From JAHEDT01 sp963825615 (lineage in GTDB: Bacteria; Desulfobacterota; Desulfuromonadia; Desulfuromonadales; BM103): a stretch of 64,000 nucleotides of DNA. The notes beneath the pieces are model-generated. The model saw only the letters and a list, made by a program, of their open reading frames with translations. It ran no database searches and was not told the origin of the DNA. A program made the position numbers and the translations under genes. Of this stretch, positions 8,423 through 19,588 are shown in pieces. Numbering within the stretch: position 1 is the stretch's first letter; each line of letters begins with the position of its first letter. The stretch spans positions 124,001 to 188,000 of the forward strand of contig CAWGTV010000010.1 in assembly GCA_963825615.1 (NCBI GenBank), given 5' to 3'.

Positions 8423-9685
8423 TCATCCAAATTGCAGATCAATGTCAGGGAATTCGGTACATTTGACCTGGCCGCAGACCAGCAGGTTGAGCGTCTCGTT
8501 GACAAACAGACTTTCCGCCATGTGCTGCACCAGGTCGATAGTCACGGCATCGATCATCGCCCGGCTCTCTTCGAGACAGATCCCGACATCCCTCAGGAAG
8601 AGCTCGTTTTTCGCTAGACGGGTCATACGATTATCCATGCTCTCCATGGAGAGCAGCATGCTCCCCTTGAGGTAATCCTTGGCGCTTTGCAACTCGTCTA
8701 CGCTAACCGCTTCGCAGCGCAACCGGGTCAATTCCTCGAGGATCGTCCGCACAACCAGTGGGGCATCACCGGGAGAGGTGCCGGCATAGATGATAAAGGC
8801 TCCGCTGTCCGAGTGATTGTGATGATAGCTGTAAACCGAGTAAGCCATGCCGAGGTCCTCGCGAACCTTCTGAAACAACCGTGAGCTCATATTACCGCCC
8901 AGGATGGTATTGAGCAGATAGACACCGTAACGGTCGACATGGTTTTGCGGCAGTCCGGCGACGCCCAGACAGATGTGGGTCTGCTCAAGAACACGGTTGA
9001 CCACCTCGACGTTGCGCTTGACGACCGGGGCAACTATTGGCAGATCCGGACCGGAGCAAGGGACATCCCCCAGGGCAAGGTTGACCAACCGGACCAGTTC
9101 TTCATGGTCAAGACCTCCGGCAGCGACAACGCAGAGATTGTTGCCAACATACCGCTCTGCCATGAAGTTCAGCATCTGTTGACGATCGATATCACCTACT
9201 GTCTGCCGGGTGCCGATCACCGGCCTACCGAGAGGATGCCCGGCCCAGAAGTTATGCGCGAATTGATCGTGAATCGACTCCTCCGGGCTGTCCTCGATCA
9301 TGGCGATCTCCTGCAGGATGACCCGGCGTTCCTTTTCGATGTCGTCAAGGTTGAATTTGGCGTTGCAGATCAGATCCCCAAGCAGGTCAACGGCCATGGG
9401 CAGTTTTTCAGCGAGGATTTTGACAAAATAGCAGCTGAACTCGCGGCTGGTGAAGCCATTGAGGTGTCCACCGACCGAATCGACTTCACGGGCAATAACC
9501 TGGGCGCTGCGCCGTTCCGTGCCTTTGAACAGCATATGTTCGATAAAATGGGAGATGCCGTTGAATGCGGCAGATTCATGACGTGAGCCATTGTTCACCC
9601 AGACTCCGAGTGAAACGGAATGGCACCCGGGCACTTTCTCGGAAAGAACCCGGATGCCATTATCCAGCTTCGTACGTAGAATCAT
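8423..9685 (-). CDS. M16 family zinc peptidase (PqqL/mitochondrial processing peptidase-like)
   Basis: 420 residues with the inverted zinc motif HxxEH in FIEHMLFKGTERRSA near residue 50 and the downstream glutamate region EEIAMIEDSPEESIHD. The second, non-catalytic M16 domain follows and carries the R/Y pair region NTILGGNMSSRLFQKVREDLGMAYSVYS in two parts. The length is that of single-chain bacterial M16B peptidases, found next to pnp and dut in many bacteria. Soluble; substrate unknown. Confidence 0.92.
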   Translation of the reverse strand: MILRTKLDNGIRVLSEKVPGCHSVSLGVWVNNGSRHESAAFNGISHFIEHMLFKGTERRSAQVIAREVDSVGGHLNGFTSREFSCYFVKILAEKLPMAVDLLGDLICNAKFNLDDIEKERRVILQEIAMIEDSPEESIHDQFAHNFWAGHPLGRPVIGTRQTVGDIDRQQMLNFMAERYVGNNLCVVAAGGLDHEELVRLVNLALGDVPCSGPDLPIVAPVVKRNVEVVNRVLEQTHICLGVAGLPQNHVDRYGVYLLNTILGGNMSSRLFQKVREDLGMAYSVYSYHHNHSDSGAFIIYAGTSPGDAPLVVRTILEELTRLRCEAVSVDELQSAKDYLKGSMLLSMESMDNRMTRLAKNELFLRDVGICLEESRAMIDAVTIDLVQHMAESLFVNETLNLLVCGQVKCTEFPDIDLQFG

Positions 9686-9697
9686 GTAAGGAAGAGA

Positions 9698-11798
<2,101 letters not shown>

Positions 11799-11948
11799 TT
11801 TTCTCCTCATTTCTAACCGGACATCCGGTCACCAATAATTACTGCTTCCTAAAATGGCAGAGGAGGATGGCCTGAGACAGGGACTGAGCCATTGACTGCT
11901 CAGGACCTCTCTCCGGACAACCTCCCGGCCATGACACTTACAAACAAT

Positions 11949-11985
11949 AGGCAGCAGGCCCTGGCTGACCAGAAACTTGCTGCCT
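11949..11985 (-). terminator. rpsO-pnp intercistronic hairpin
   Basis: On the minus strand, five bases after the rpsO stop codon, AGGCAGCA and TGCTGCCT pair across a GC-rich interior, followed by ATTGTTTGT. A hairpin at this place is typical of rpsO-pnp operons, where it serves as a partial terminator and/or RNase III processing site for PNPase autoregulation. The processing role is inferred from other bacteria. Confidence 0.55.
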
Positions 11986-11989
11986 GGTT

Positions 11990-12256
11990 TTAACGGCGAA
12001 TACCCAACTCTTTAATCACAACACGATAACGTTCGACATCCTTGCTCTTGAGGTAATCGAGCAGACGGCGGCGCTGGCCGACGATCTTGAGCAGACCACG
12101 ACGGGAGTGATGGTCTTTCTTGTGGGTGCGGAAATGATCCGTCAAATAAGTGATACGCTCCGAAAGAAGAGCAATCTGCACTTCCGGGGAACCCGTATCA
12201 CCCTCATGGGTTTTGAATTTTTCAATGATTTCTTGTTTTCGCTCTGTGGCCAGCAC
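11990..12256 (-). CDS. rpsO: 30S ribosomal protein S15
   Basis: 88 residues, the standard S15 length. It contains the signature EKFKTHEGDTGSPEVQIALL and the C-terminal block FRTHKKDHHSRRGLL. The start is a GTG at 12256 preceded by AGGAGGTGGCGCC, a strong ribosome-binding site. S15 binds 16S rRNA early in assembly of the platform. It lies between truB and pnp, the usual order. Confidence 0.97.
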   Translation of the reverse strand: MLATERKQEIIEKFKTHEGDTGSPEVQIALLSERITYLTDHFRTHKKDHHSRRGLLKIVGQRRRLLDYLKSKDVERYRVVIKELGIRR

Positions 12257-12354
12257 GGCGCCACCTCCTTGATCTTTATTTATGAGTTATTGTCATTTTC
12301 GGCAACGCCGAAGAGAAGCTTTATCTACCATAAAACCGAAGCATAGTAAAGCAT

Positions 12355-13275
12355 TTATCCTTCATCGTCAACCGTCGGAAAAACCTTTAATATTTCGAAA
12401 TCTCCAGGCCTTTTGCCATAACCGCCCGGAGTATAGCGGGCAATCGCAGTCAAAGCGTCTCCGGCAAGGAAACGCACCCGGTCTCCGGCAGCCAGTCCGG
12501 CAACATCGAGTTCCGTCTGGCTTGGCGCCACGCCATCACGCAAACGGGATAGAGCAGGCCCGTCGACAAAAAGCGCCGGCCAGTCGGCCAAGGCTTCGGC
12601 AGGCGACATCAGCGGCAGCGACCGTCCCTGCTCCAGCAGTTCCTGCAACTCCTCAAGGGTGTGACTTGCCGTCAGGTCAAATCGACCGCAGGCCAAGCGA
12701 CGCAGACTCGTCATATGAGCACCACAGCCCAACTCCCGGCCGATATCGTGACAAAGGGTTCGCACGTAGGTGCCCTTGCCGCAACGCACTGTAAAAGTCG
12801 CATATGGCGCCGCGAAATTGTCTATGACCAGGCTGTTGATACGGACGGCGCGGGGTTGTCGCTCGATTTCTATCCCCTTGCGTGCAAGGAGGTAGAGTGG
12901 CTGCCCATTCTTCTTGAGGGCAGAGTACATCGGCGGCAACTGGCTGATATCGCCGGTGAAGCCGGCGGCTGCCTGCTCCAGGACGGCACGGTCAATGTGC
13001 TGCCAGTCATGCTCCTCGAGGATACGGCCTTCCGCGTCCTGGGTATCAGTGACGGCCCCGAGTCTCAGGGTTGCCTGATAAATTTTATCGCCAGCCATCA
13101 GGTACTCAACCAGGCGCGTCGCCCAACCGACCGCCACCGGAAGGACCCCGGTCGCCAGAGGGTCAAGCGTGCCGGCATGCCCGACCCGGCGGGTATGGCA
13201 CAAGCGGCGCACCTGGCGCACGACATCGAATGACGACAGCCCCTGCGGTTTATCGACGACCAGAACACCGTTCAT
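12355..13275 (-). CDS. truB: tRNA pseudouridine(55) synthase
   Basis: 306 residues that make pseudouridine at position 55 of the tRNA T-loop. The catalytic aspartate lies in HAGTLDPLATGVLPV near residue 40; the KxYxA-like segment (DKIYQATLRLGAVTDTQDA) and RCGKGTYVRTLCHDIG are also seen. The C-terminal PUA-like domain includes the FLAGD segment. The ATG at 13275 overlaps the nrnA stop (ATGA). Upstream in-frame codons to 13317 lie inside nrnA and are excluded. Confidence 0.95.
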   Translation of the reverse strand: MNGVLVVDKPQGLSSFDVVRQVRRLCHTRRVGHAGTLDPLATGVLPVAVGWATRLVEYLMAGDKIYQATLRLGAVTDTQDAEGRILEEHDWQHIDRAVLEQAAAGFTGDISQLPPMYSALKKNGQPLYLLARKGIEIERQPRAVRINSLVIDNFAAPYATFTVRCGKGTYVRTLCHDIGRELGCGAHMTSLRRLACGRFDLTASHTLEELQELLEQGRSLPLMSPAEALADWPALFVDGPALSRLRDGVAPSQTELDVAGLAAGDRVRFLAGDALTAIARYTPGGYGKRPGDFEILKVFPTVDDEG

Positions 13276-14233
13276 CGATACGCTGGGAGCATTTCGGCAA
13301 CGCGCTTGAAGACCCACTCCTGGACATTTTCCAGGGAGCCCTGCACTTCGGCGCCGGCGGCATTGTGATGACCGCCACCGTGCATGGCCCGGGCCAGGGC
13401 GCCAACGTCGATGTTGCCCTTGGAGCGGAACCCCACCTTGAAGCGATCTGCGGCGAGCTGCCGGAAGAAGATCGCCACTTCAACGCCGCGGATCGACCTC
13501 GGGTAATTGATAAACCGATCGGTATGCTCTTCATGAGCCCCGGCGCTTGCGTACATGTCCAGGGTCACGGCGAGGGACGCATACAGTCCGCAGCTTGAAA
13601 TGCGCAGGGTCGGCAGGGACAGCGCCAACAAGCGCAGCCGTTCAAGATCCTGGTTTTCGTAAAGGCCTGAGGCGATCGCCCAGGGATCAACACCGAGAGC
13701 GATCATTTCGCCAGCAACCCGGAAAGCTTCGGGATTGGCATTGGAGTAGCGGAATGAGCCGGTGTCGGAAAGAATGGCCGTGTAAACGCAGATGGCAACG
13801 TCCCTGGAGACCTGGTATCCGCCAGCCTGCAGCAGGCGGTAGATCATGATGCCGGTTGCACAGGCCTGGGTATCAACGTAGTAAATATTGCCGAAGTCCT
13901 CCGAATACGGATGATGGTCTATGTTGACCAGCGACCGGCAGCGCTCGCCGATCCAGGAGCCGGCACGGCGCAAGTTCACCGGCATCGAGGACGAATCCGA
14001 CGTCGAAGCTCCGTGCATTGTCCAGTTCCGTCACCAGTCGTGGCATATCCGGGAAGAAAGGCGTAGTCGAGAGGGGCGCGGTCCTGATTGTAGGCGACCA
14101 CCTCCTTGCCCATCTCCCGCAACGCATTGGCCAGAGCCAGGGTCGAACCGAGCGCATCACCGTCAGGGCTCTCGTGAGAAGCAATTAGAAAGGTTTGGCT
14201 TTTCTCGATCAGTTGCAGGATCTGTTCAGTCAT
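13272..14233 (-). CDS. nrnA: Bifunctional oligoribonuclease/pAp phosphatase NrnA (DHH/DHHA1), two apparent frameshifts
   Basis: The N-terminal part starts at the ATG at 14233 (MTEQILQLIEKSQTFLIASH, then ESPDGDALGS) and runs to about 14050. The middle (MPRLVTELDNARSFDVGFVL, then DAGEL) is in a second frame. The rest (RRAGSWIGERC, VNIDHHPYSEDFGN with the DHH motif, and the DHHA1 GGGHHNAAG motif) is in a third frame. Dropping one base near 14049-14053 (CCGGG) and one near 13972 (CAAG) restores a protein of about 320 residues, the normal size. The family degrades nanoRNAs and 3'-phosphoadenosine-5'-phosphate. It follows rbfA and is coupled to truB. Confidence 0.88.
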
Positions 14234-14585
14234 CTTGCGGTTCGTCTGTCTTGACTTCACTGAGCAGCTGTTCGATGCGCTGGCCGTAATCGAAAGACGC
14301 ATCGTACTCGAAGCGGACTTCGGGAGTATAGCGCAGGCGCAATTGACGACCAAGTTGCTGGCGGATGTAAGAGGCACTGCTGTCGAGCCCGGCCTGGTTC
14401 TGGACACGCTCTTCCTGGCTGCCCATCAACGTATAATAGACCTTGGCCTGGCGGAGATCGGGGGTCACATCAACGGACGTTATCGTTACGAAACCGATGC
14501 GCGGGTCCTTGAGGCCCTTGATCAGGAGGCTTGAAATTTCTTTATGGATGGTCTCTGCCACCCTTTGTGCACGTTGTGAGGACAC
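14226..14585 (-). CDS. rbfA: 30S ribosome-binding factor A
   Basis: 119 residues with the KH-type RbfA fold: QRVAETIHKEISSLLIKG, KDPRIGFVTITSVDVTPDL, and the ASYIRQQLGRQLRLRYTPEV helix/strand. It is needed for late 30S maturation and cold adaptation. Its end overlaps the nrnA start region by eight bases. Position between DUF503 and nrnA is the usual one in this operon. Confidence 0.95.
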   Translation of the reverse strand: MSSQRAQRVAETIHKEISSLLIKGLKDPRIGFVTITSVDVTPDLRQAKVYYTLMGSQEERVQNQAGLDSSASYIRQQLGRQLRLRYTPEVRFEYDASFDYGQRIEQLLSEVKTDEPQDD

Positions 14586-14603
14586 GTTAGTCTCTACCTG
14601 TGT

Positions 14604-14891
14604 TCAGAAGTGGATGAAATCGGTTTCGGCATCGATCAGATCAACCTCGCCGGACGAAAGGATTTCATCCTCTATGTGGGAAAGAATCGGTGCAAGCACC
14701 TGCTCCGAGGAACTGACCACGGCAAACCCGAGCAGCGCCCTCTGCCAGAGATCCTGGTGCCCTACCTCGGCACAACTGGCAGGAAAACGGTTGCGGCAGC
14801 GTGCCAGCAGTTTCTGCAGCACGCCTCGTTTCTGCTTGAGGTTCTGCGGCCCGTGCAGGCGCAGATCCAGTTGCAGGACGCCGATCACCAT
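14604..14891 (-). CDS. DUF503 (YlxP-like) protein
   Basis: 95 residues with the YlxP/DUF503 pattern: VIGVLQLDLRLHGPQNLKQK, then RGVLQKLLARCRNRF, VAEVGHQDLWQ-like and ALLGFAVVSSSEQ. The protein is always found between infB and rbfA. Members are thought to assist ribosome maturation, but no activity is firmly established. Confidence 0.88.
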   Translation of the reverse strand: MVIGVLQLDLRLHGPQNLKQKRGVLQKLLARCRNRFPASCAEVGHQDLWQRALLGFAVVSSSEQVLAPILSHIEDEILSSGEVDLIDAETDFIHF

Positions 14892-14933
14892 GCAAAGCTC
14901 GTCAGGGTCGCCCGCGCTAATGAAACGGGCAGG

Positions 14934-17645
14934 TTAAAGGCTCGTCTTGAATTCCTTGATCTCGAACGCCTCGATCACATCACCGGGCTTGACATCGTTG
15001 TAATTCTCCAGGCCGATACCACATTCGTAATTGGTAGTGACTTCCTTGACATCGTCCTTGAAGCGACGCAGAGATGCGAGCTTACCGGTCCAGACGACCA
15101 CATCGTCACGCAGCAGTCGGGCATGAGCATTGCGCAGGATCTTGCCGGAGACGACATAGCAACCGGCAATGGTGCCCACCTTGGACACGTTGAACGCTTC
15201 GCGAACTTCGGCGCGGCCGAGGTCCTCTTCCTTGAGGGTCGGCGCAAGCAGCCCCTCCATGGCGCTCTTGATGTCGTTAACGGCATCGTAGATAACGTTG
15301 TAAAGGCGGATGTCAACTCCCTCGATTTCGGCAAGATGGGCCGCTTTGGGAGCCGGGCGCACGTTGAAGCCAAGGACGATGGCATCTGACGCCGACGCCA
15401 GGCTGATGTCGGTTTCGGTAATGCCGCCGACACCGGAGTGGATCATGATCAGGCGACAGGCATCGGTCGACAGTTTCGTCAGGGTATCCGAGACAGCTTC
15501 GGCTGAGCCCTGGACGTCGGCCTTGACGATAACCTTGAGCTCTTTGACGTCACCCTCCTGGATGCGCGCATAAAGCTGCTCCAGCGAGATCTTGCTGCTC
15601 TTGGCCAGCTCTGCTTCACGCACCTTCTGGTGACGATGCTGGGCAACGTCCTTGGCAGTCTTCTCGTCTTCGACCGCATGGAACGATTCGCCGGCTTCCG
15701 GCACTCCGGTCAGACCGGTGACTTCCACGGGGAAGGACGGGCCGGCTTGCTGGACAGCATTGCCACGATCATCGGTCATCGACCGGACGCGGCCATAATG
15801 CAGGCCGGCAACGATCGGGTCACCGATTTTCAAAGTCCCCTGCTGGACCAGGACCGTTGTGATCGGGCCGCGGCCTTTATCGAGACGGGCCTCGACCACC
15901 GCACCCCTGGCGCGTTTGTTCGGATTGGCCTTGAGGTCGAGGACCTCGGCCTGGAGCAGGATCATCTCGAGCAGCTGATCGATATTGGTCTTTTCCTTGG
16001 CCGAGACATTGACGTAGATGGTCTCACCGCCCCAGCTTTCCGGCAGCAGTTCCAGATCGGAGAGTTCCTGCATGACCCGGTCCGGATTGGCCCCGGGCTT
16101 GTCGATCTTGTTGACAGCGACAATGATCGGCACACCGGCAGCCTTGGAGTGGTTCACAGCCTCGCGGGTCTGCGGCATGACGCCGTCATCGGCGGCAACG
16201 ACCAGGACCACGATGTCGGTGATCTGGGCGCCACGGGCACGCATTGAGGTAAAGGCTTCGTGACCGGGTGTATCGAGGAACGTCATCTGGCGGCCATCGA
16301 GCTCGACATTGTAGGCACCGATGTGCTGGGTAATGCCACCAGCCTCGCCCTCGGTGACGTTGGCATGCCGGATCGCATCGAGCAGACTGGTCTTGCCATG
16401 GTCAACGTGACCCATGATGGTGATGACCGGCGGACGCGGCAACTTCTGCCCTTCGTCGTCGCTCTTGATATCAAGGCTCGAATGGGAAAGGATGGTATCC
16501 TCATCAAACGCGACGTTCTCTACTTCATAACCGAACTCGGAGGCGAGGATCGCCGCTGATTCGAAATCGAGTGGATGGTTGATCGTCACCATCTGTCCCT
16601 GGCGCATCAACTCCTTGATCAGGTCGTTCGCCTTGACACCCATGCGCTTGGCCAGTTCTCCGATCGAGATGACGTCGGTGATCCTGATTTTGCGTTTGAT
16701 CGCCTTGGATTGGGTGATTTCCGTCTTCTGGGACGGGCGCAAAGCTTTTTTGCCCTTGCGATAGCGCTCATTGCGGTCCGGCTCATAGACTTCCCTGCGG
16801 CTCTTGCGCCGCAGACCGTCGGTCTCGGTATGTGCGATATTGTCACGCCCCTTCTTTTTCTTCTTGTTCGAACGACCTTCTTTTTCCGACGGCACATCCG
16901 GCTGGATCATCGGCGCGGCAGGGATCGACGGTGCAACGGGGCGGCTCGGACGACCAGCCTGCTCAGGGCGGCTCGGACGACCAGCCTGCTCAGGACGGCT
17001 CGGACGACCAGCCTGTTCAGGACGGCTCGGACGGTCTGCACGGGTGCGGTCCGTCGGTGAAGGCCGTTTGTTCCGGTCAATGACGGCTTCCTGACGGCGC
17101 GGCCTCTCTGCAGCGGTCGGCAGCTCGACCCGGCCGAGGATCTTGGCCGTAGTCGGCGTCTCGCGCTTTTCTTTTTTCTTTTCAGGAGCCGTTTTCTCGA
17201 CCTTTTCGACAGGCGGCGCGGCAGCTACCGCAGGAGCAGTGTCCTCCCGGGGCTCTTCAGCCCCTGCGACGGGCTCTTCCTGGACCGGTTCTTCGGCAGG
17301 AGCCACGGATTCCTGCTCAGCAGGTTCCTCAGCAACAGGCTCAGGCTCTTCGACAGCAACCGGAGCCGGTGGCTCTTCAGACACAGCTCTTCCTGCGACG
17401 GTCCTGCGACGACGGATCAAACCAGTGCTGATACGCTCCTCGTTGACCTTCACCTCGCTTGATCCGTCAGCCTGGACGTTACCAGTCTTGCCGGACAGTG
17501 TGGCTTCGAACTTGAGCGCCACCTCTTCTTCCAGAGCACTCATATGGTTCTTGACCTCGATGCCGGCCTGGTTCAGTTTGTCAACAATGTCCTTGTTGTC
17601 CAAACCCAACTTGGTCGCCAATTCATGAACACGAATTTTAGCCAT
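14934..17645 (-). CDS. infB: Translation initiation factor IF-2
   Basis: 903 residues. The order is: N-terminal IF2_N motif (KIRVHELATKLGLDNKDIVD); a long alanine/proline/glutamate-rich linker, about residues 80-300, that includes three and a half copies of a 9-residue PEQAGRPSR repeat; a second IF2_N domain (VISIGELAKRMGVKANDLI); the GTPase domain with GHVDHGKTSLLD, DTPGHEAF and NKIDKPGA; then domains II-IV ending in FEIKEFKTSL. AGGGG precedes the ATG at 17645. It overlaps the ylxR stop by one base, as expected for the nusA-ylxR-infB operon. Confidence 0.96.
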   Translation of the reverse strand: MAKIRVHELATKLGLDNKDIVDKLNQAGIEVKNHMSALEEEVALKFEATLSGKTGNVQADGSSEVKVNEERISTGLIRRRRTVAGRAVSEEPPAPVAVEEPEPVAEEPAEQESVAPAEEPVQEEPVAGAEEPREDTAPAVAAAPPVEKVEKTAPEKKKEKRETPTTAKILGRVELPTAAERPRRQEAVIDRNKRPSPTDRTRADRPSRPEQAGRPSRPEQAGRPSRPEQAGRPSRPVAPSIPAAPMIQPDVPSEKEGRSNKKKKKGRDNIAHTETDGLRRKSRREVYEPDRNERYRKGKKALRPSQKTEITQSKAIKRKIRITDVISIGELAKRMGVKANDLIKELMRQGQMVTINHPLDFESAAILASEFGYEVENVAFDEDTILSHSSLDIKSDDEGQKLPRPPVITIMGHVDHGKTSLLDAIRHANVTEGEAGGITQHIGAYNVELDGRQMTFLDTPGHEAFTSMRARGAQITDIVVLVVAADDGVMPQTREAVNHSKAAGVPIIVAVNKIDKPGANPDRVMQELSDLELLPESWGGETIYVNVSAKEKTNIDQLLEMILLQAEVLDLKANPNKRARGAVVEARLDKGRGPITTVLVQQGTLKIGDPIVAGLHYGRVRSMTDDRGNAVQQAGPSFPVEVTGLTGVPEAGESFHAVEDEKTAKDVAQHRHQKVREAELAKSSKISLEQLYARIQEGDVKELKVIVKADVQGSAEAVSDTLTKLSTDACRLIMIHSGVGGITETDISLASASDAIVLGFNVRPAPKAAHLAEIEGVDIRLYNVIYDAVNDIKSAMEGLLAPTLKEEDLGRAEVREAFNVSKVGTIAGCYVVSGKILRNAHARLLRDDVVVWTGKLASLRRFKDDVKEVTTNYECGIGLENYNDVKPGDVIEAFEIKEFKTSL
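16941..17034. repeat. 27-bp in-frame tandem repeat inside infB
   Basis: A 27-base unit (core GGACGACCAGCCTGCTCAGG) is repeated about 3.5 times with one or two base differences. It encodes PEQAGRPSR in the flexible linker of IF-2. Because the unit is a multiple of three, copy-number change would not break the frame. Confidence 0.85.
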
Positions 17646-18241
17646 CAACATTCCCCTGAAATATCCTGATAGCGCAGCAGATCATCTAGAAACGCTTGCG
17701 CCAGTTTCCCATCGGGCAAACCAACGACACTTCTTTCCGCACGCCCGAGTATGCGGCCAAGTTCCAGCTTATCGAATAATTCCGTCGTCACTATCTTCTG
17801 CAGTGCCGCCTTGCGCCGAACCTTTTCACCAATCTGCGGTGAAATGTCTTTGGCCAGTATGACTACGGCCAACGGCCGCTTGCGACTCAAGGTATCCAGC
17901 ACGGCATTGCTGCCGGCGACAAAGTTCGCCGACTTGCGGGCCATGCCGAGCAGGCTTGCCAGATGCGCAAGAAGGGCCCGCGCAACCCCGTCGACCAACT
18001 GATCAACAGTAACCGGCTGGCATGGCTGATGAAAAGCCCTGTCGAACTGCTTGCGGCGCAGCGTCGTTTCGATGCAGGCGCGGCTGTTGCAAAGATAAGC
18101 CCCACGACCGGGCAAGCGCCCCTTGAGATCGGCCAGGACGGCACCGTCCGGTGCACGGACAAAACGGATCAGTTGCGCCTGGTCTTTGACCTGACGGCAA
18201 CCCAGGCAAGTACGCTGCGGTTGCCTGCGAGCCTCAGTCAC
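17645..18241 (-). CDS. YlxR (DUF448) - L7Ae-like fusion protein
   Basis: 198 residues. The N-terminal 90 form the YlxR RNA-binding domain (RTCLGCRQVKDQAQLIRFVR, GRLPGRGAYLCNSRAC). The C-terminal half (SLLGMARKSANFVAGSNAVLD, then RPLAVVILAKDISPQIGEKV) is an L7Ae/YlxQ-type ribosomal-protein domain. These are separate genes (ylxR, ylxQ) in Firmicutes; here they are one protein between nusA and infB. The role is probably RNA binding linked to translation or RNase P. Confidence 0.88.
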   Translation of the reverse strand: MTEARRQPQRTCLGCRQVKDQAQLIRFVRAPDGAVLADLKGRLPGRGAYLCNSRACIETTLRRKQFDRAFHQPCQPVTVDQLVDGVARALLAHLASLLGMARKSANFVAGSNAVLDTLSRKRPLAVVILAKDISPQIGEKVRRKAALQKIVTTELFDKLELGRILGRAERSVVGLPDGKLAQAFLDDLLRYQDISGEC

Positions 18242-18243
18242 TG

Positions 18244-19512
18244 TTACTCCGCGCTCTCCGCGTCACGCAGTTCGGCCAGTTTGCTTTCCAACGCACGCTG
18301 TACGGTGACGCGTGTTTCACCTTCAGCCTTGGCCGCAAGATCCTCGGCCGAGGCAACGTCCTGAATCGCAGCGATGGCATCCTTGGCTAACATGGCGCTG
18401 AAAAGGACGTCTTCAGCATTCGTCTCAGCAGGTCCTTCGTCTTTATTGCCTCCACCAGTCAATTCTTCGAGTTCGGCTTCAGCGGCACGGGTTTCGCTAA
18501 TGATATCGATCTTCCAGCCGGTCAACTTGGCCGCCAGGCGGACATTCTGGCCTTTCTTGCCAATCGCCAGGGAAAGCTGATCGTCCGGAACGATGATTTC
18601 CAGGGACTCCTCTTCGCTGTCGACATAGACCCGGGTGACTTCAGCAGGAGCCAGCGCCGAACAAGCAAAGCGCGCAATGTCAGGCGTCCAGTTAATGATG
18701 TCGATCTTCTCGCCGCGCAACTCGGAGACCACGTTCTGCACGCGCGCGCCGCGCATGCCGACACAGGCACCGATCGGATCGACGTCGGGATCATTGGAGG
18801 CCACGGCGATCTTGGCCCGGCTGCCTGGTTCACGGGAGACGGCCTTGATTTCGACAATGCCTTCGGCGACTTCCGGGACCTCGATACGGAACAGCTCGGC
18901 AAGCAGCCCCGGATGCGTCCGCGAGAGGATGATCTGGGGACCCTTGGTGGCCATACGCACATCGGAAATATAAGCGCGTACGCGATCGCCCTGGCGGTAA
19001 TTTTCGCGGGGGACTTGCTCACGGTGCGGCAACAGGGCCTCGGTGCGTCCGAGGTCGATGATCAGGTCGCCGCGCTCGTAGCGCCGGACGATGCCGTTGA
19101 CCAGCTCTCCGGTGCGGTCCTTGAATTCGTTGAAGACCCCCTCACGCTCTGCTTCTCGAACTTTTTGGATAATCACCTGCTTGGCGGTCTGGGCAGCGAT
19201 GCGGCTGAAGCTGCTGGCATCCATCTTCATGCCGAGGGAGTCTCCGACTTCGACATCGGGATCAATCTCGCGCGCTTCGGCAAGGTCGATCTCCTGGTAA
19301 GAGTTCTCCACTTCGTCGACAACCGTGACGAACTCGAAGACCTCAACCTCGCCGGCCTCATTATTGTAGTGAGCCTCGAGGTCACGGGTGTTGCGATACT
19401 TTTTGTTGGCAGCCGAAAGAACGGCAGCTTCCAAAGCCTCGACCAGTACGGCCCGATCGATGCCCTTGTCCTTGACCACTTGGTCGATAATGTGATTCAG
19501 GTTGATATTCAT
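18244..19512 (-). CDS. nusA: Transcription termination/antitermination factor NusA
   Basis: 422 residues: an N-terminal RNA polymerase-binding domain starting MNINLNHIIDQVVKDKGIDR, an S1 domain (GELVNGIVRRYERGDLIIDL, EALLPHREQVPRENYRQGD) and two KH domains (PIGACVGMRGARVQNVVSEL and LSLAIGKKGQNVRLAAKLTG). A C-terminal helical tail of about 75 residues (LTGGGNKDEG onward) follows. I chose the ATG at 19512, preceded by GGGGGAAGGG; the longer open frame to 19662 runs through the leader. It modulates pausing, termination and antitermination. Confidence 0.95.
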   Translation of the reverse strand: MNINLNHIIDQVVKDKGIDRAVLVEALEAAVLSAANKKYRNTRDLEAHYNNEAGEVEVFEFVTVVDEVENSYQEIDLAEAREIDPDVEVGDSLGMKMDASSFSRIAAQTAKQVIIQKVREAEREGVFNEFKDRTGELVNGIVRRYERGDLIIDLGRTEALLPHREQVPRENYRQGDRVRAYISDVRMATKGPQIILSRTHPGLLAELFRIEVPEVAEGIVEIKAVSREPGSRAKIAVASNDPDVDPIGACVGMRGARVQNVVSELRGEKIDIINWTPDIARFACSALAPAEVTRVYVDSEEESLEIIVPDDQLSLAIGKKGQNVRLAAKLTGWKIDIISETRAAEAELEELTGGGNKDEGPAETNAEDVLFSAMLAKDAIAAIQDVASAEDLAAKAEGETRVTVQRALESKLAELRDAESAE

Positions 19513-19588
19513 CCCTTCCCCCTGCATGCCCCACACCTGCGAGGTGGCGGCTGCTGTTGAAGTCTGTATTTGGTGAAACGATAAATTT

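Noticed and set aside
16941..17034. Tandem 27-bp repeats considered as a CRISPR array
   Set aside because: Units are contiguous without spacers, in frame within infB, and encode a regular peptide repeat.
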